Below are positions 1 through 7,100 of a stretch of DNA of 12,872 bases, piece by piece. The stretch is from assembly GCA_016205045.1 (NCBI GenBank), contig JACQJM010000012.1, positions 1-12,872 on the forward strand, read 5' to 3'. A model generated the notes under the pieces. The model was not told the origin of the DNA, made no database searches, and saw only the letters and a program-made list of their open reading frames with translations. The position numbers were made by a program, and so were the translations under genes. Source of the stretch: Elusimicrobiota bacterium. GTDB lineage: Bacteria > Elusimicrobiota > Elusimicrobia > JACQJN01. Each line of letters opens with the position of its first letter. Position 1 is the stretch's first letter.

Positions 1-65
1 GTATCGCTTGGTCGCAGGCCGGAAGCAGAAGTTGCAGGCCCGGAATGGGTTATTGGGATAGGCTC

Positions 66-1886
66 TTACTCCACTGGAGTCCGCACCGTAGTCACCACCA
101 CATTTTTGAGCTCTCGAAGCGCCAGAAGCAGCTGAATTGCGGTTTGGTTGTGCAGCACGTTATGCCACGGCCTCATGGGAACAAAATGGGGAATCACCAC
201 CGTGAGGAGGTCATGTGGATCCTCTGCCTCGACTTTGCGGATATATTCCAAAATAGGTTCTGTGAGATCTCGGTAAGGAGCCGGGAGGATAGAGAGAGAA
301 ATTTCGGGAGCCAACCGAAACCAATCCTCCTTCAATTTTTGGCTCAGGTCTTCATCAAAATTGACATGGATCGCCCGGATGTTGTTTGTCAGGGACTGGG
401 CATACTCCAAAGCGGCAACCACACCCCGGTGGATGCGGGAAACCGGAATCACGATGGTGTGTTTGAGGTTTTTGGGATCTGGTGAACGAATCGGCAGAGA
501 CAGCATCCTATCGAAATGGCTGTAGTGTCGCCTAACCGCATAGAACCAACACACCATCGCAGGAATCAGCACGCACACAATCCAAGCCCCATGGTGAAAT
601 TTACTTCTTAAAACAATCAGAAGCACCAATCCCGTGGTGAGAGCCCCTACCAAGTTGAGCAGGGCTTTCCGATAACGGAAGGGTTCACGAGATTTGAGGT
701 GATGAACCACCATGCCCGCCTGGGACAAGGTGAAAGAAAGAAACACCCCCACCGAGTAGAGCGGAATCAAGAAGTGAGTTTTGGCAGAGAAAAGTAAAAC
801 AAGTCCCATGGAGCTGGCTGCCAGAAGCAAAATCCCGTTGGAGAAACAGAGGCGATCCCCAAGATTCTGAAGCTGCCGCGGCAAAAACGAGTCCCGCGCC
901 ATGACCGAAGCCAAGCGAGGAAAATCGGCAAAGCTGGTGTTCGCCGCTAATACAAGAATAGCCGCCGTGGAGGCCTGGAGGGCAAAATATAGCGACCCAC
1001 GACCGAATATCGCTCCCCCCAACTGAGAAAGCAGCGTCTCTTTTTCTGAAGGAATCACTCCGTAGAGCCAACTGAGAATCGAAACGCCCAAAAGCAGAGT
1101 CCCCAAGATGAGGACCAACCGGCCAAGAACCTTATTGGCATTCTCTGATTCCGGGGGTTTGAAGGCCATTACTCCATTGGAAATCGCCTCGATGCCGGTC
1201 AGGGCCACGCATCCCGAAGAGAAAGCCATCAGCAGAAGAAGCAGGCTCAAAGACTCTGTCGGTCCCATAGGTGTGAGAGTCTGAGAAGAAATGATCCCGC
1301 CATGAGTAGCGATAATCTTCCCTATTCCCGAAACAATCAGGAACCCCAAGAAACCTACAAAGGCATACACCGGCGGAGAAAACAAAACCGCCGATTCTCG
1401 AATGCCGCGCAGGTTGGCCACCGTGATCACAAAAATCAAAAACAAAGCCAAATTAATTCGATGATCGTAAAATTCAGGGAAAGCAGAAGTGATGGCCTCC
1501 GTTCCCGCCGAGACGCTGACCGCCACGGTCAGGACATAATCCACCAACAAGGCCGCTCCCGCCATCAAAGCGGGCCATGCTCCCAAATTCTCCTTGGCCA
1601 CGGTGTACGCCCCGCCGCCGCTGGGGTAAGATTGGATGGTCTGCTTATAGGAGGAAGCCACAATGAAAAGAAGAACCACAACGGCCCCCGAAAGAATCGG
1701 AACCCAATACAGATAAGCAGGACCTACCTTGGCCAAAGCCAATAAGATTTCATCCGTGGCGTAGGCGACCGAAGACAGAGCATCCGAGGCAAAGACGGCC
1801 AGCGCCGTCCAGTTGGTGAGTCTTTGATGTGAAAGCTCGTGGGTGAGCAGCGGCCTTCCAATAAGAAGTCTCTTGAACCAATCCAT
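66..1886 (-). CDS. kimA: KimA-type potassium importer (APC superfamily)
   Basis: Predicted inner-membrane K+ uptake transporter of the KimA (YdaO) branch of the APC superfamily; 606 aa, about the length of Bacillus subtilis KimA (607 aa as I recall). The first ~450 residues are a multi-span hydrophobic domain. Residues 460-606 form a soluble C-terminal domain resembling the cytosolic KimA domain, with alternating beta/alpha segments (HTIVIPVSRIHRG near 476). Residues I recall as lining the KimA ion sites fall at equivalent positions: D35 and Y42 in SDALSSVAYAT, D116 and Y117, T120, S124, T230 and E233 in LTGIEAISNG, and Y377. The AAGGGG ribosome-binding site lies 7 nt before the ATG. It sits 71 bp behind the methyltransferase gene, probably co-transcribed. 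That gap is too short for the c-di-AMP riboswitch that controls kimA in Firmicutes. Family assignment is strong; substrate is inferred. Confidence 0.9.
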   Translation of the reverse strand: MDWFKRLLIGRPLLTHELSHQRLTNWTALAVFASDALSSVAYATDEILLALAKVGPAYLYWVPILSGAVVVLLFIVASSYKQTIQSYPSGGGAYTVAKENLGAWPALMAGAALLVDYVLTVAVSVSAGTEAITSAFPEFYDHRINLALFLIFVITVANLRGIRESAVLFSPPVYAFVGFLGFLIVSGIGKIIATHGGIISSQTLTPMGPTESLSLLLLLMAFSSGCVALTGIEAISNGVMAFKPPESENANKVLGRLVLILGTLLLGVSILSWLYGVIPSEKETLLSQLGGAIFGRGSLYFALQASTAAILVLAANTSFADFPRLASVMARDSFLPRQLQNLGDRLCFSNGILLLAASSMGLVLLFSAKTHFLIPLYSVGVFLSFTLSQAGMVVHHLKSREPFRYRKALLNLVGALTTGLVLLIVLRSKFHHGAWIVCVLIPAMVCWFYAVRRHYSHFDRMLSLPIRSPDPKNLKHTIVIPVSRIHRGVVAALEYAQSLTNNIRAIHVNFDEDLSQKLKEDWFRLAPEISLSILPAPYRDLTEPILEYIRKVEAEDPHDLLTVVIPHFVPMRPWHNVLHNQTAIQLLLALRELKNVVVTTVRTPVE

Positions 1887-1893
1887 TAGGATT

Positions 1894-1901
1894 CCCCTTC
1901 C
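1894..1901 (-). promoter_or_regulatory. Ribosome-binding site of kimA
   Basis: GGAAGGGG read on the minus strand, ending 7 nt before the ATG at 1886. It is one of the few clear Shine-Dalgarno sequences in the window and supports this start. Confidence 0.65.
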
Positions 1902-1957
1902 CGGGTGAACAGTTTAGAATTTTTTGAAAACAGCCGCTTTAAGATTCATCCCCATTC

Positions 1958-2767
1958 TTATTTGAGCTGCCACACCGAAACCATGGTGCGGTATATGAAC
2001 TCCACAAAGCCGTTCTTATGATACCGATCAAACAACTTCCAGAGTGCACGATCGAACCCTTTCTGATCAGAAATCCCATGCACCACATAGGAGCTGGAGT
2101 GGACACGTCCTAAAAGGCTGGGCCAATCCATTTCCTGTCGGTGATCGAACTCGGCCTGTTTGAAAGAGGTAACCTGAGAAGACCGCTTGATTTTCTGGAT
2201 GGTTTGAGGAAATTTCTCCACGCTCTTGTACTCCACGCTGTAAGTTTCCAAAAGTTTTTCATACTCATCCATTAGTGGGCTGCGGGACCCGATTAAGATC
2301 GGGGAGTGCCGGCTCAACACGTTTTTGGGGCCCGGCCTGCGGGATCTTACATTCCAAAACGCGGCGCACCATCCTTGAGGCTTTAGGATTCTTTTAAACT
2401 CGCGGAACGTGGATCGGATATCAAACCAATGAAAGGCCTGAGCCACCACGATGAGATTGGCGCAACCCTCCGGCAGTCCCGTGTTGCTGGAATCTCCGCA
2501 GCGGTACTCCGCTCCCCCTGCTTGGCAAGCATGCGCCAGCATATCCTCATTGGGATCCACCCCAATTACCCTAAATCCCTCGCGAACAAAAAGCCGTGTG
2601 GAAATCCCTGTGCCGCACCCCACATCCACAACGGTGGCGGGCGTTTTCACCTCGCATATTTTCAGAATCCACTTGATCGCCTTCGAAGGATAGGTGGGTC
2701 GATGCTTGTGATAGAGCTCTGCCGTTTTGGTGAATCTTTCCTTGGGATCAACCTTTAGCACCGTCAT
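1958..2767 (-). CDS. Class I SAM-dependent methyltransferase
   Basis: Cytosolic S-adenosylmethionine-dependent methyltransferase (Methyltransf_11/25 type), 269 aa; substrate unknown. The N-terminal KHRPTYP (21-27) matches the signature RPxYP of this subgroup. Motif I is VVDVGCGTG (46-54), the acidic residue ending strand 2 is D71 (VIGVDPNEDM), and VVAQAFHWFD (107-116) followed by RILKPQGW (126-133) are the usual motif II/III landmarks. Residues 143-161 look like a 19-residue insertion relative to the family: removing them gives FWNVRSRSPLMDEYE, which resembles the normal family sequence; the DNA there is a palindrome-containing segment flanked by 8-bp direct repeats. The insertion lies after the SAM-binding core, so the enzyme may still fold. 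No good ribosome-binding site is seen, and a TATAAT overlaps the start codon. The gene diverges from an XRE-regulated cassette and precedes kimA by 71 bp. Confidence 0.88.
   Translation of the reverse strand: MTVLKVDPKERFTKTAELYHKHRPTYPSKAIKWILKICEVKTPATVVDVGCGTGISTRLFVREGFRVIGVDPNEDMLAHACQAGGAEYRCGDSSNTGLPEGCANLIVVAQAFHWFDIRSTFREFKRILKPQGWCAAFWNVRSRRPGPKNVLSRHSPILIGSRSPLMDEYEKLLETYSVEYKSVEKFPQTIQKIKRSSQVTSFKQAEFDHRQEMDWPSLLGRVHSSSYVVHGISDQKGFDRALWKLFDRYHKNGFVEFIYRTMVSVWQLK
2280..2344. repeat. 57-nt palindromic insertion with 8-bp direct repeats inside the methyltransferase gene
   Basis: CTGCGGGA occurs at 2280-2287 and again at 2337-2344, exactly 57 nt (19 codons) apart. Between the copies are a perfect hairpin, CCCGAT-TAAG-ATCGGG (2288-2303), and a second possible stem pairing CCGGC and GCCGG (2309-2313 with 2332-2336). 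On the coding strand it reads through without a stop and keeps frame. Collapsing the two repeat copies restores a family-like sequence at the protein junction. This resembles a small palindromic element inserted with target duplication, like the Rickettsia palindromic elements. No second copy is visible in the window, so mobility is inferred. Confidence 0.5.
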
Positions 2768-2797
2768 AGTATACTATCAATTCTCATTCCAGTTCCA

Positions 2798-2827
2798 AGG
2801 TAAATTTGATTTACCTGTACCGTAAAT
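2798..2827. promoter_or_regulatory. Upstream operator cluster (three GTAAA half-sites)
   Basis: A perfect inverted repeat, AGGTAAAT-TTG-ATTTACCT (2798-2816), is followed by a third half-site GTAAAT at 2822-2827. GTAAA/TTTAC cores start at 2800, 2810 and 2822, alternating in orientation. The same core in the same alternation covers the promoter of the adjacent repressor gene, so this is probably a second binding site of that regulator, placed on the methyltransferase side of the divergent region. Confidence 0.5.
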
Positions 2828-2841
2828 CTCCCAAATAACCC

Positions 2842-2870
2842 TTGACAAAATGTAAAGCATTCTTTACAAT
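2842..2870 (+). promoter_or_regulatory. Sigma-70-type promoter of the XRE cassette
   Basis: A consensus -35 TTGACA (2842-2847), a 17-bp spacer and a -10 TACAAT (2865-2870) give 11 of 12 consensus matches with ideal spacing. Transcription would start near 2877, about a dozen bases before the ATG at 2889. The short leader has no Shine-Dalgarno sequence, so the repressor mRNA is close to leaderless. Confidence 0.75.
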
Positions 2871-2878
2871 ATGTAAAG
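2851..2878. promoter_or_regulatory. Promoter-overlapping operator (three TGTAAAG half-sites)
   Basis: TGTAAAG (2851-2857), its inverse CTTTACA (2862-2868) and TGTAAAG again (2872-2878) form two overlapping perfect palindromes with 4-bp and 3-bp centres. They cover the spacer, the -10 element and the expected start site of the repressor promoter. This is the classic layout for autorepression by a small XRE protein; binding by the neighbouring gene product is inferred. Confidence 0.65.
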
Positions 2879-2888
2879 TGTATTATAC

Positions 2889-3140
2889 ATGCAATCAAAA
2901 AATAACAAATTAAAGGTATTAAATCGTCTAAAAGTCCTTCGGGCTGAAAAAGAGATTACCCAAGAGGAACTGGCCGAAAAGGTGGGAGTCACCCGGGTCA
3001 CGATCAACTGTATCGAACGTGGAGTATATCTGCCCACCCTGGAGCTGGGACTGGCCCTGGCACGATTCTTTCAGAAGCCTGTAGAAGAAATATTCATTGT
3101 GGAGGAGCCCCATGAAAAAAGTCATGTCGAAACTGCATAA
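2889..3140 (+). CDS. Small XRE-family transcriptional regulator
   Basis: An 83-aa DNA-binding protein that is almost only a helix-turn-helix domain: RLKVLRAEKEITQEELAEKV at 13-32 gives helices 1-2, and GVTRVTINCIERG (33-45) contains the recognition helix. The tail FFQKPVEEIFIVEE (60-73) is typical of the small XRE proteins found beside membrane-protein genes. It probably represses its own promoter, whose spacer, -10 element and start region are covered by TGTAAAG palindromes. The usual residues at the recognition helix (S/T-R-Q/V-T-I-N) are present. The ATG lies about 12 nt after the predicted transcription start with no ribosome-binding site. Its last 29 bp overlap the next gene, so the three-gene cassette is translated as a coupled unit. 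The signal it senses is unknown. Confidence 0.88.
   Translation: MQSKNNKLKVLNRLKVLRAEKEITQEELAEKVGVTRVTINCIERGVYLPTLELGLALARFFQKPVEEIFIVEEPHEKSHVETA
3101..3107 (+). promoter_or_regulatory. Ribosome-binding site deciding the start of the membrane-protein gene
   Basis: GGAGGAG lies 4 nt before the ATG at 3112. It favours this ATG over the in-frame TTG at 3097, which would add MWRSP. Confidence 0.7.
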
Positions 3141-3708
3141 GTGTATTCTTTGGTACGCTGGCTTGTTTTCTCCGGTCATGGTTTTTTACCTGTACTGGAC
3201 GCGAAACCAACAGGAATTTCCAAAGGCTGGATTCCTATGGTTCATCAACCAACTCGGCTTACTCTGGATACTCTGTGTAGCTTATATTCCCCTGGCACTC
3301 TTATTCTACCGTAATTTTCGGGAATCCCTTTTGTCTCGCCTGGCCGGATTCCGGGAGAGAGACGAACGGGAGCAGTTGGTGACAGCCCACGCCTCACGAG
3401 CGACATTCCTTTTGATGCTCGCGCTTCAGATCATCCTTCTAGTTTTCAGCATGACCACGGTGGACCTGGTTCGTGATCCTAATGGACACGGGACATTGTC
3501 CATAGGAGTCGGTATAGATTCCAGTCAACACCTCAACCCCTTCTTTCTCAAACCAACTCCTCTATCACCTTCTCCCTCAGGACATCTCGAAATTCATCAC
3601 TTCCTTATTCCCCCCAACCTGGCCCTGATCCTTTTGATGTTGATCCTGGTGCAGGTGGGAGCGTTCAAGCTATTCTCCCGGAGGCGCTATGAAGGAACAG
3701 CTAATTAG
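3112..3708 (+). CDS. Four-helix membrane protein of an XRE cassette, DUF2178-like
   Basis: A 198-aa integral membrane protein of unknown function. Hydrophobic spans lie near residues 11-29, 42-66, 97-113 and 169-187. Between spans 2 and 3 is the charged segment RERDEREQLVTAHASR (81-96), which resembles the D-E-R-E plus small-residue motif of DUF2178-type proteins commonly encoded next to small XRE regulators. Residues 115-168, between spans 3 and 4, form a polar loop rich in His, Pro and Ser. The start is set by GGAGGAG upstream; an in-frame TTG at 3097 could extend it by five residues. The gene overlaps the repressor by 29 bp and the next gene by 20 bp, so the three are one transcription unit. 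A role in sensing or relieving the repressor is possible but only inferred from context. Confidence 0.75.
   Translation: MKKVMSKLHKCILWYAGLFSPVMVFYLYWTRNQQEFPKAGFLWFINQLGLLWILCVAYIPLALLFYRNFRESLLSRLAGFRERDEREQLVTAHASRATFLLMLALQIILLVFSMTTVDLVRDPNGHGTLSIGVGIDSSQHLNPFFLKPTPLSPSPSGHLEIHHFLIPPNLALILLMLILVQVGAFKLFSRRRYEGTAN
3680..3684 (+). promoter_or_regulatory. Ribosome-binding site of the third cassette gene
   Basis: GGAGG inside the end of the membrane-protein gene, 4 nt before the ATG at 3689. It supports the small downstream reading frame as a translated gene. Confidence 0.6.
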
Positions 3709-4015
3709 ATGGACCTTGTGGGTGGTAATTTTTCTGACTTCACCTGCTTTCTCAAGTGAAATTTTTTCTATCACCTCTCATCCGTACTCGTATTCTCAGA
3801 AATGTCACTCGCGGTTGGATTTATGGTGCGGTAAACCTCAAGGCCGTGGAAGATGGGTAGAGATGAAATGGGCCGACCCACGCTTTGAAAGAAACGCCAT
3901 CACGTTTCGATTTGGGAACTCCAATCCTTATGCCCCCTCTAAGCTAGAAATTCAAATCGGAAATGTTCTCCACGCCACCTTGTTTCTCGTTGCGCTCATC
4001 ACTTACCTACTCTAA
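3689..4015 (+). CDS. Small secreted or membrane-anchored protein of the XRE cassette
   Basis: A 108-aa protein I do not recognise. Residues 1-22 look like a signal peptide: K3, a hydrophobic core LWVVIFLTS and a plausible cleavage at AFS-SE. The mature part has two cysteines (C39, C47) that could form a disulfide, and a run of aromatic and basic residues around WCGKPQGRGRWVEMKWADPRFERN (46-69 in outline). Its last ~15 residues, ATLFLVALITYLL, are hydrophobic and could be a C-terminal membrane anchor. It overlaps the preceding gene by 20 bp and has its own GGAGG site, so translation is credible despite the small size. Function is unknown; it is probably co-regulated with the XRE protein. Confidence 0.65.
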   Translation: MKEQLIRWTLWVVIFLTSPAFSSEIFSITSHPYSYSQKCHSRLDLWCGKPQGRGRWVEMKWADPRFERNAITFRFGNSNPYAPSKLEIQIGNVLHATLFLVALITYLL

Positions 4016-4079
4016 ACTCCACCCTTCTAAAATCTTCGTCGGGAGGCTCCTCATTTTTTAGGTTATGGGTCCCACGGAA

Positions 4080-4137
4080 AGTAGTATGAAAGTCCTACTG
4101 GGAAGTAGTGCTAATGCTGGCCCTCACTAGGACCTTT
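4080..4137 (+). other. Cluster of mutually exclusive hairpins before the ligase-transporter gene
   Basis: In the 169-bp gap, AGTAG (4080-4084), CTACT (4095-4099) and AGTAG (4104-4108) can pair in two exclusive ways; the second is a tight CTACT-GGGA-AGTAG hairpin. TAGTG (4106-4110) can pair with CACTA (4125-4129). AAAGTCC (4089-4095) can pair with GGACCTTT (4130-4137) with a one-base bulge. This could be a structured leader or overlapping operators; no known riboswitch class is recognised. Confidence 0.3.
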
Positions 4138-4141
4138 GACT

Positions 4142-4176
4142 CATTAACATTTTATAGGCATTTTATACATTAACAT
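4142..4176 (+). repeat. Nested direct repeats at the ligase-transporter promoter region
   Basis: CATTAACAT occurs at 4142-4150 and 4168-4176, flanking two copies of CATTTTATA at 4148-4156 and 4159-4167, which are 11 bp (one helical turn) apart. The order is A-B-B-A, ending 8 bp before the ATG. A weak promoter could lie here: TTAACA (4144-4149), a 16-bp spacer and TACATT (4166-4171), giving a nearly leaderless mRNA. The repeats are certain; the regulatory role is inferred. Confidence 0.4.
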
Positions 4177-4184
4177 CCGCAACA

Positions 4185-7100
4185 ATGGATCCTGTGATCC
4201 TCGCGATTTTAAGATCACGCTTCACGCGTTTTCGCTACCCCCAAAAAGTCAGCGCATCTCTCCTCGTCCCAAAAAATCCTTTTAAATCACTGATTTCCTG
4301 TCTTCTTTCCTTTTCTCTGCTCCTATCCTCGTGGCCGGCCTGGTCACAAAATTCCCGCTCTTCGGTTGTTTCCCGCGCGCCCAAAATGCCGACAGCTCCT
4401 CACATCTATGAAACGACACTGCGCACTCCCGCTTCTTCTCTGTCTTCCCCAACCCGCGGTGCTCACTCAGAATCAACTCCTCTAAATTTTACATCGGCTC
4501 AGCCAGCGTTCTCTCATGCCCCAGAATCATCTCTTTCTCCCACAGCACGGAAAGTTAAAAGCGCTCCTCCCATCGTCCGCCCCACCTCCCAATTCCACAA
4601 AGAAATTGCGGAGCCATCTCTTGCCTTCCCCGATGACTCCTCAGCACGGGGCAAGACAGTTCTTTTAGTGGGCACTAAGAGTTCGCGCCCTTTCATTTTG
4701 GAAGAGGCCGTGCGAACCGCAAAGGCATTAGGATTAAGTCTATTTCTACTGGATGATCCTGAGTCGAGACCTCATTCTTCGGTGCTGGTCCCCGACTCCC
4801 ACTTCATTCCGGCGCCCATCAATCAGCGGGATGATCCCACGGTCAATGCCATTGTAGAAACGGTGTTCCAGCGTACAGATGGACCCAAGATCGATGTGGT
4901 GGCAAGCTTTATCCCTCAATACGCCAAGCTGACCGGAAGATTGACCGATCGGCTCAAAGCGGCAGGTATCCCGGGATTGGCTGTAGCCGCGGCGGATGAT
5001 AAAACCGAAACACGCAGAAAACTCAATGCCATTTCGGAAATGACAGTTCCCTTCCGCAAAGTGATTAGCGCCAAAGACGCTCGCCGCGCTTACTGGGAAT
5101 TGGGAGGTGGGAAGTTCGTGCTGAAGGTTATCCGCGGTGAAAATAGCCGCTTCATTGTTTTGAATATTGATTCCGAAGAAGCTGCGGAAAAAGCTTATCG
5201 GCAGCTCGATAAAGATATCAAGGCTTTCGTCTCTCGCCCGGAGGCTAAATTCACCACCTTCAGCCAGCACCCTGGAATCATGCTTGAAAAAATGCAAGAG
5301 AAAGTTCCGGGCAGCGAAGAGGTTTCTGTGGAAACGATCATGCAAAATGGCCAAATAGCCTTCGCTATGGTTTCCGATACCAAATCCATAGGCCATCAAC
5401 AGGAGTTGGCGGGAGGGAGCCTGACATTTCCTTCCCAACAAGATGACCTGGCCAAACAAGCCTACATTAAAGCTGCCGGACAGGCACTGAAGGTTTTAGG
5501 CTTCGAAAATGGAAACGCACGAGTAGATGTGATGAGAACCGCCGATGGTCCACATGTCTTAGAAATCAATCCTTTTATGGGTGGGGCGGCCATTTGGAAA
5601 TGCATCTATAGCTTGACCGGTATGAGCCTCGTGGAACAGGGATTGCGTTCCCTCCTCGGACTAAGGGTAGATCCGGGGCGGCCTCCCAAAGGAGTTGTGG
5701 ATTATCGCTTTATGGCGGCTCAACACAGTGGTCAATTTGAGATCGCTAAAGGCTTGGAAGAAGCTGGCCGACTGCCAGGAATTGAGCAGGTCCAGATGTT
5801 CGTCAAACAGGGCGACACCATAGTAGCCGCAGAAGGCAACAGCTATGAGGAAGTGGGCGAAATTATCGGGAGGGGTTCGAGCCTCCGCGAGGCCATGGTC
5901 GCCACACTCACCGCTCTGCATGGGATCGTCTTGCACATACGCCTTCCGGACGGCGCCGTGGGATTGCAGCCGGGAAACTATCTGCAGCCAGAAATAGAGG
6001 AAACACAAATCCCCAACTCCCGCTCACAGGCATCTAAAACTCCAGGCTTGTTCTCTAAGGTGGTACTCGGATTTTTCTCTACATTCATTCTCGTCTCAAC
6101 GGTGGCGGAGTCCACTTCTCTGGCCGTCTCACAAATGACCCAACCTCTTCAACGGGGCTTCATGGCCCTGGCCCTTTTGACGGGCGTTAGCTATGCCGCC
6201 TACACCTTGGGCAGCTTCTTGGGCGGGCGCTGGGTGGATAAATTTGGAATCAAACGCTCTTACCGCACGGTGCTTGTTTTTAGGACTTTGGTGTGGACCA
6301 CTATAGCCATTCTTTATAACCCCGCTACCGGAACTTTACCGTTAGCCGCGTTGGTAACCTTATTCAGCCTGGATTACTTTGCCCACTCCATCGGTCGCAT
6401 TGCTGAACACAAACTGCAGGTGGCTTGGTTCCATAACTCTCCCACCCACTCCAGCCGATTCGGAAGCTTCCGTGATTTCATCGAGTATGGCACCGTTTTT
6501 ATTGCCTCCGCCCTGGGTCTCCTGATCGCCCTCCATGGGTTCGGGGTGGTGATCTATCCCGCCCCCCTTGCCTTCGGCGTGGCCGCTTTGGTGAGTTTTT
6601 TTCTGGCCCTGCCAGCCACCTCCCTAAAGGAAAAAGTTAATTGGAGCGCTGGGTTCAAAACTATATTTAAAAACTCAAGTATCGCCAAACCACTCGCGGG
6701 TTACATCCTGATCACCAGTTTTCTGTACATGATGTACTACATTATCGCCACAGCCTTTGGAGCTTATGTGGCGGGATCCCCCCAACATGCCGCTAAGATC
6801 TCCGGCTCTCTTACGGGTATTTATGGCGTGGGGGCTCTGCTGGGAGCCTTGACCACCGATTGGATAGGCCGGCGCATCGATAAATCTACCAAAAATCTTC
6901 CCGAGGCTCAGAGAGCCGAGAGCAGCCGGACACTGTACACTCAAAGCGCCATCAAATCTTTGAAATGGGCCGCGCTGGGCCTGGTGGGCACTTGGTTCTT
7001 CATCAGCCGCACCCAGATAGTTTCTTGGGCATGGCCACTATTCCCGATTTCTCCCGCCCTGTTGTTGATTGGGTTTACGGCTCAGATTGCCTCTATCCAC

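Noticed and set aside
45..485. Plus-strand reading frame antisense to kimA
   Set aside because: It is a shadow of the C-terminal part of kimA; its product has no recognisable features and no ribosome-binding site.
1887..1957. c-di-AMP (ydaO-type) riboswitch upstream of kimA
   Set aside because: Only 71 bp separate the genes, too short for the class, and none of the conserved structure is visible.
4041..4060. Intrinsic terminator GGAGGCTCCTC followed by a T-run after the XRE cassette
   Set aside because: The stem leaves a loop of only 1-2 nt and is too short to be stable; the T-run alone is not enough.
4020..4140. T-box or other known amino-acid-sensing leader before the ligase gene
   Set aside because: No T-box sequence, specifier-loop layout or antiterminator is present.
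4194..4218. Inverted repeat GTGATC/GATCAC at the start of the fusion gene as a translation-control hairpin
   Set aside because: The 6-bp stem has a 13-nt loop and lies fully within codons; too weak to claim.
4746..5459. 237-codon minus-strand reading frame inside the fusion gene
   Set aside because: It lies opposite the well-conserved ATP-grasp coding region and has no family-like sequence.
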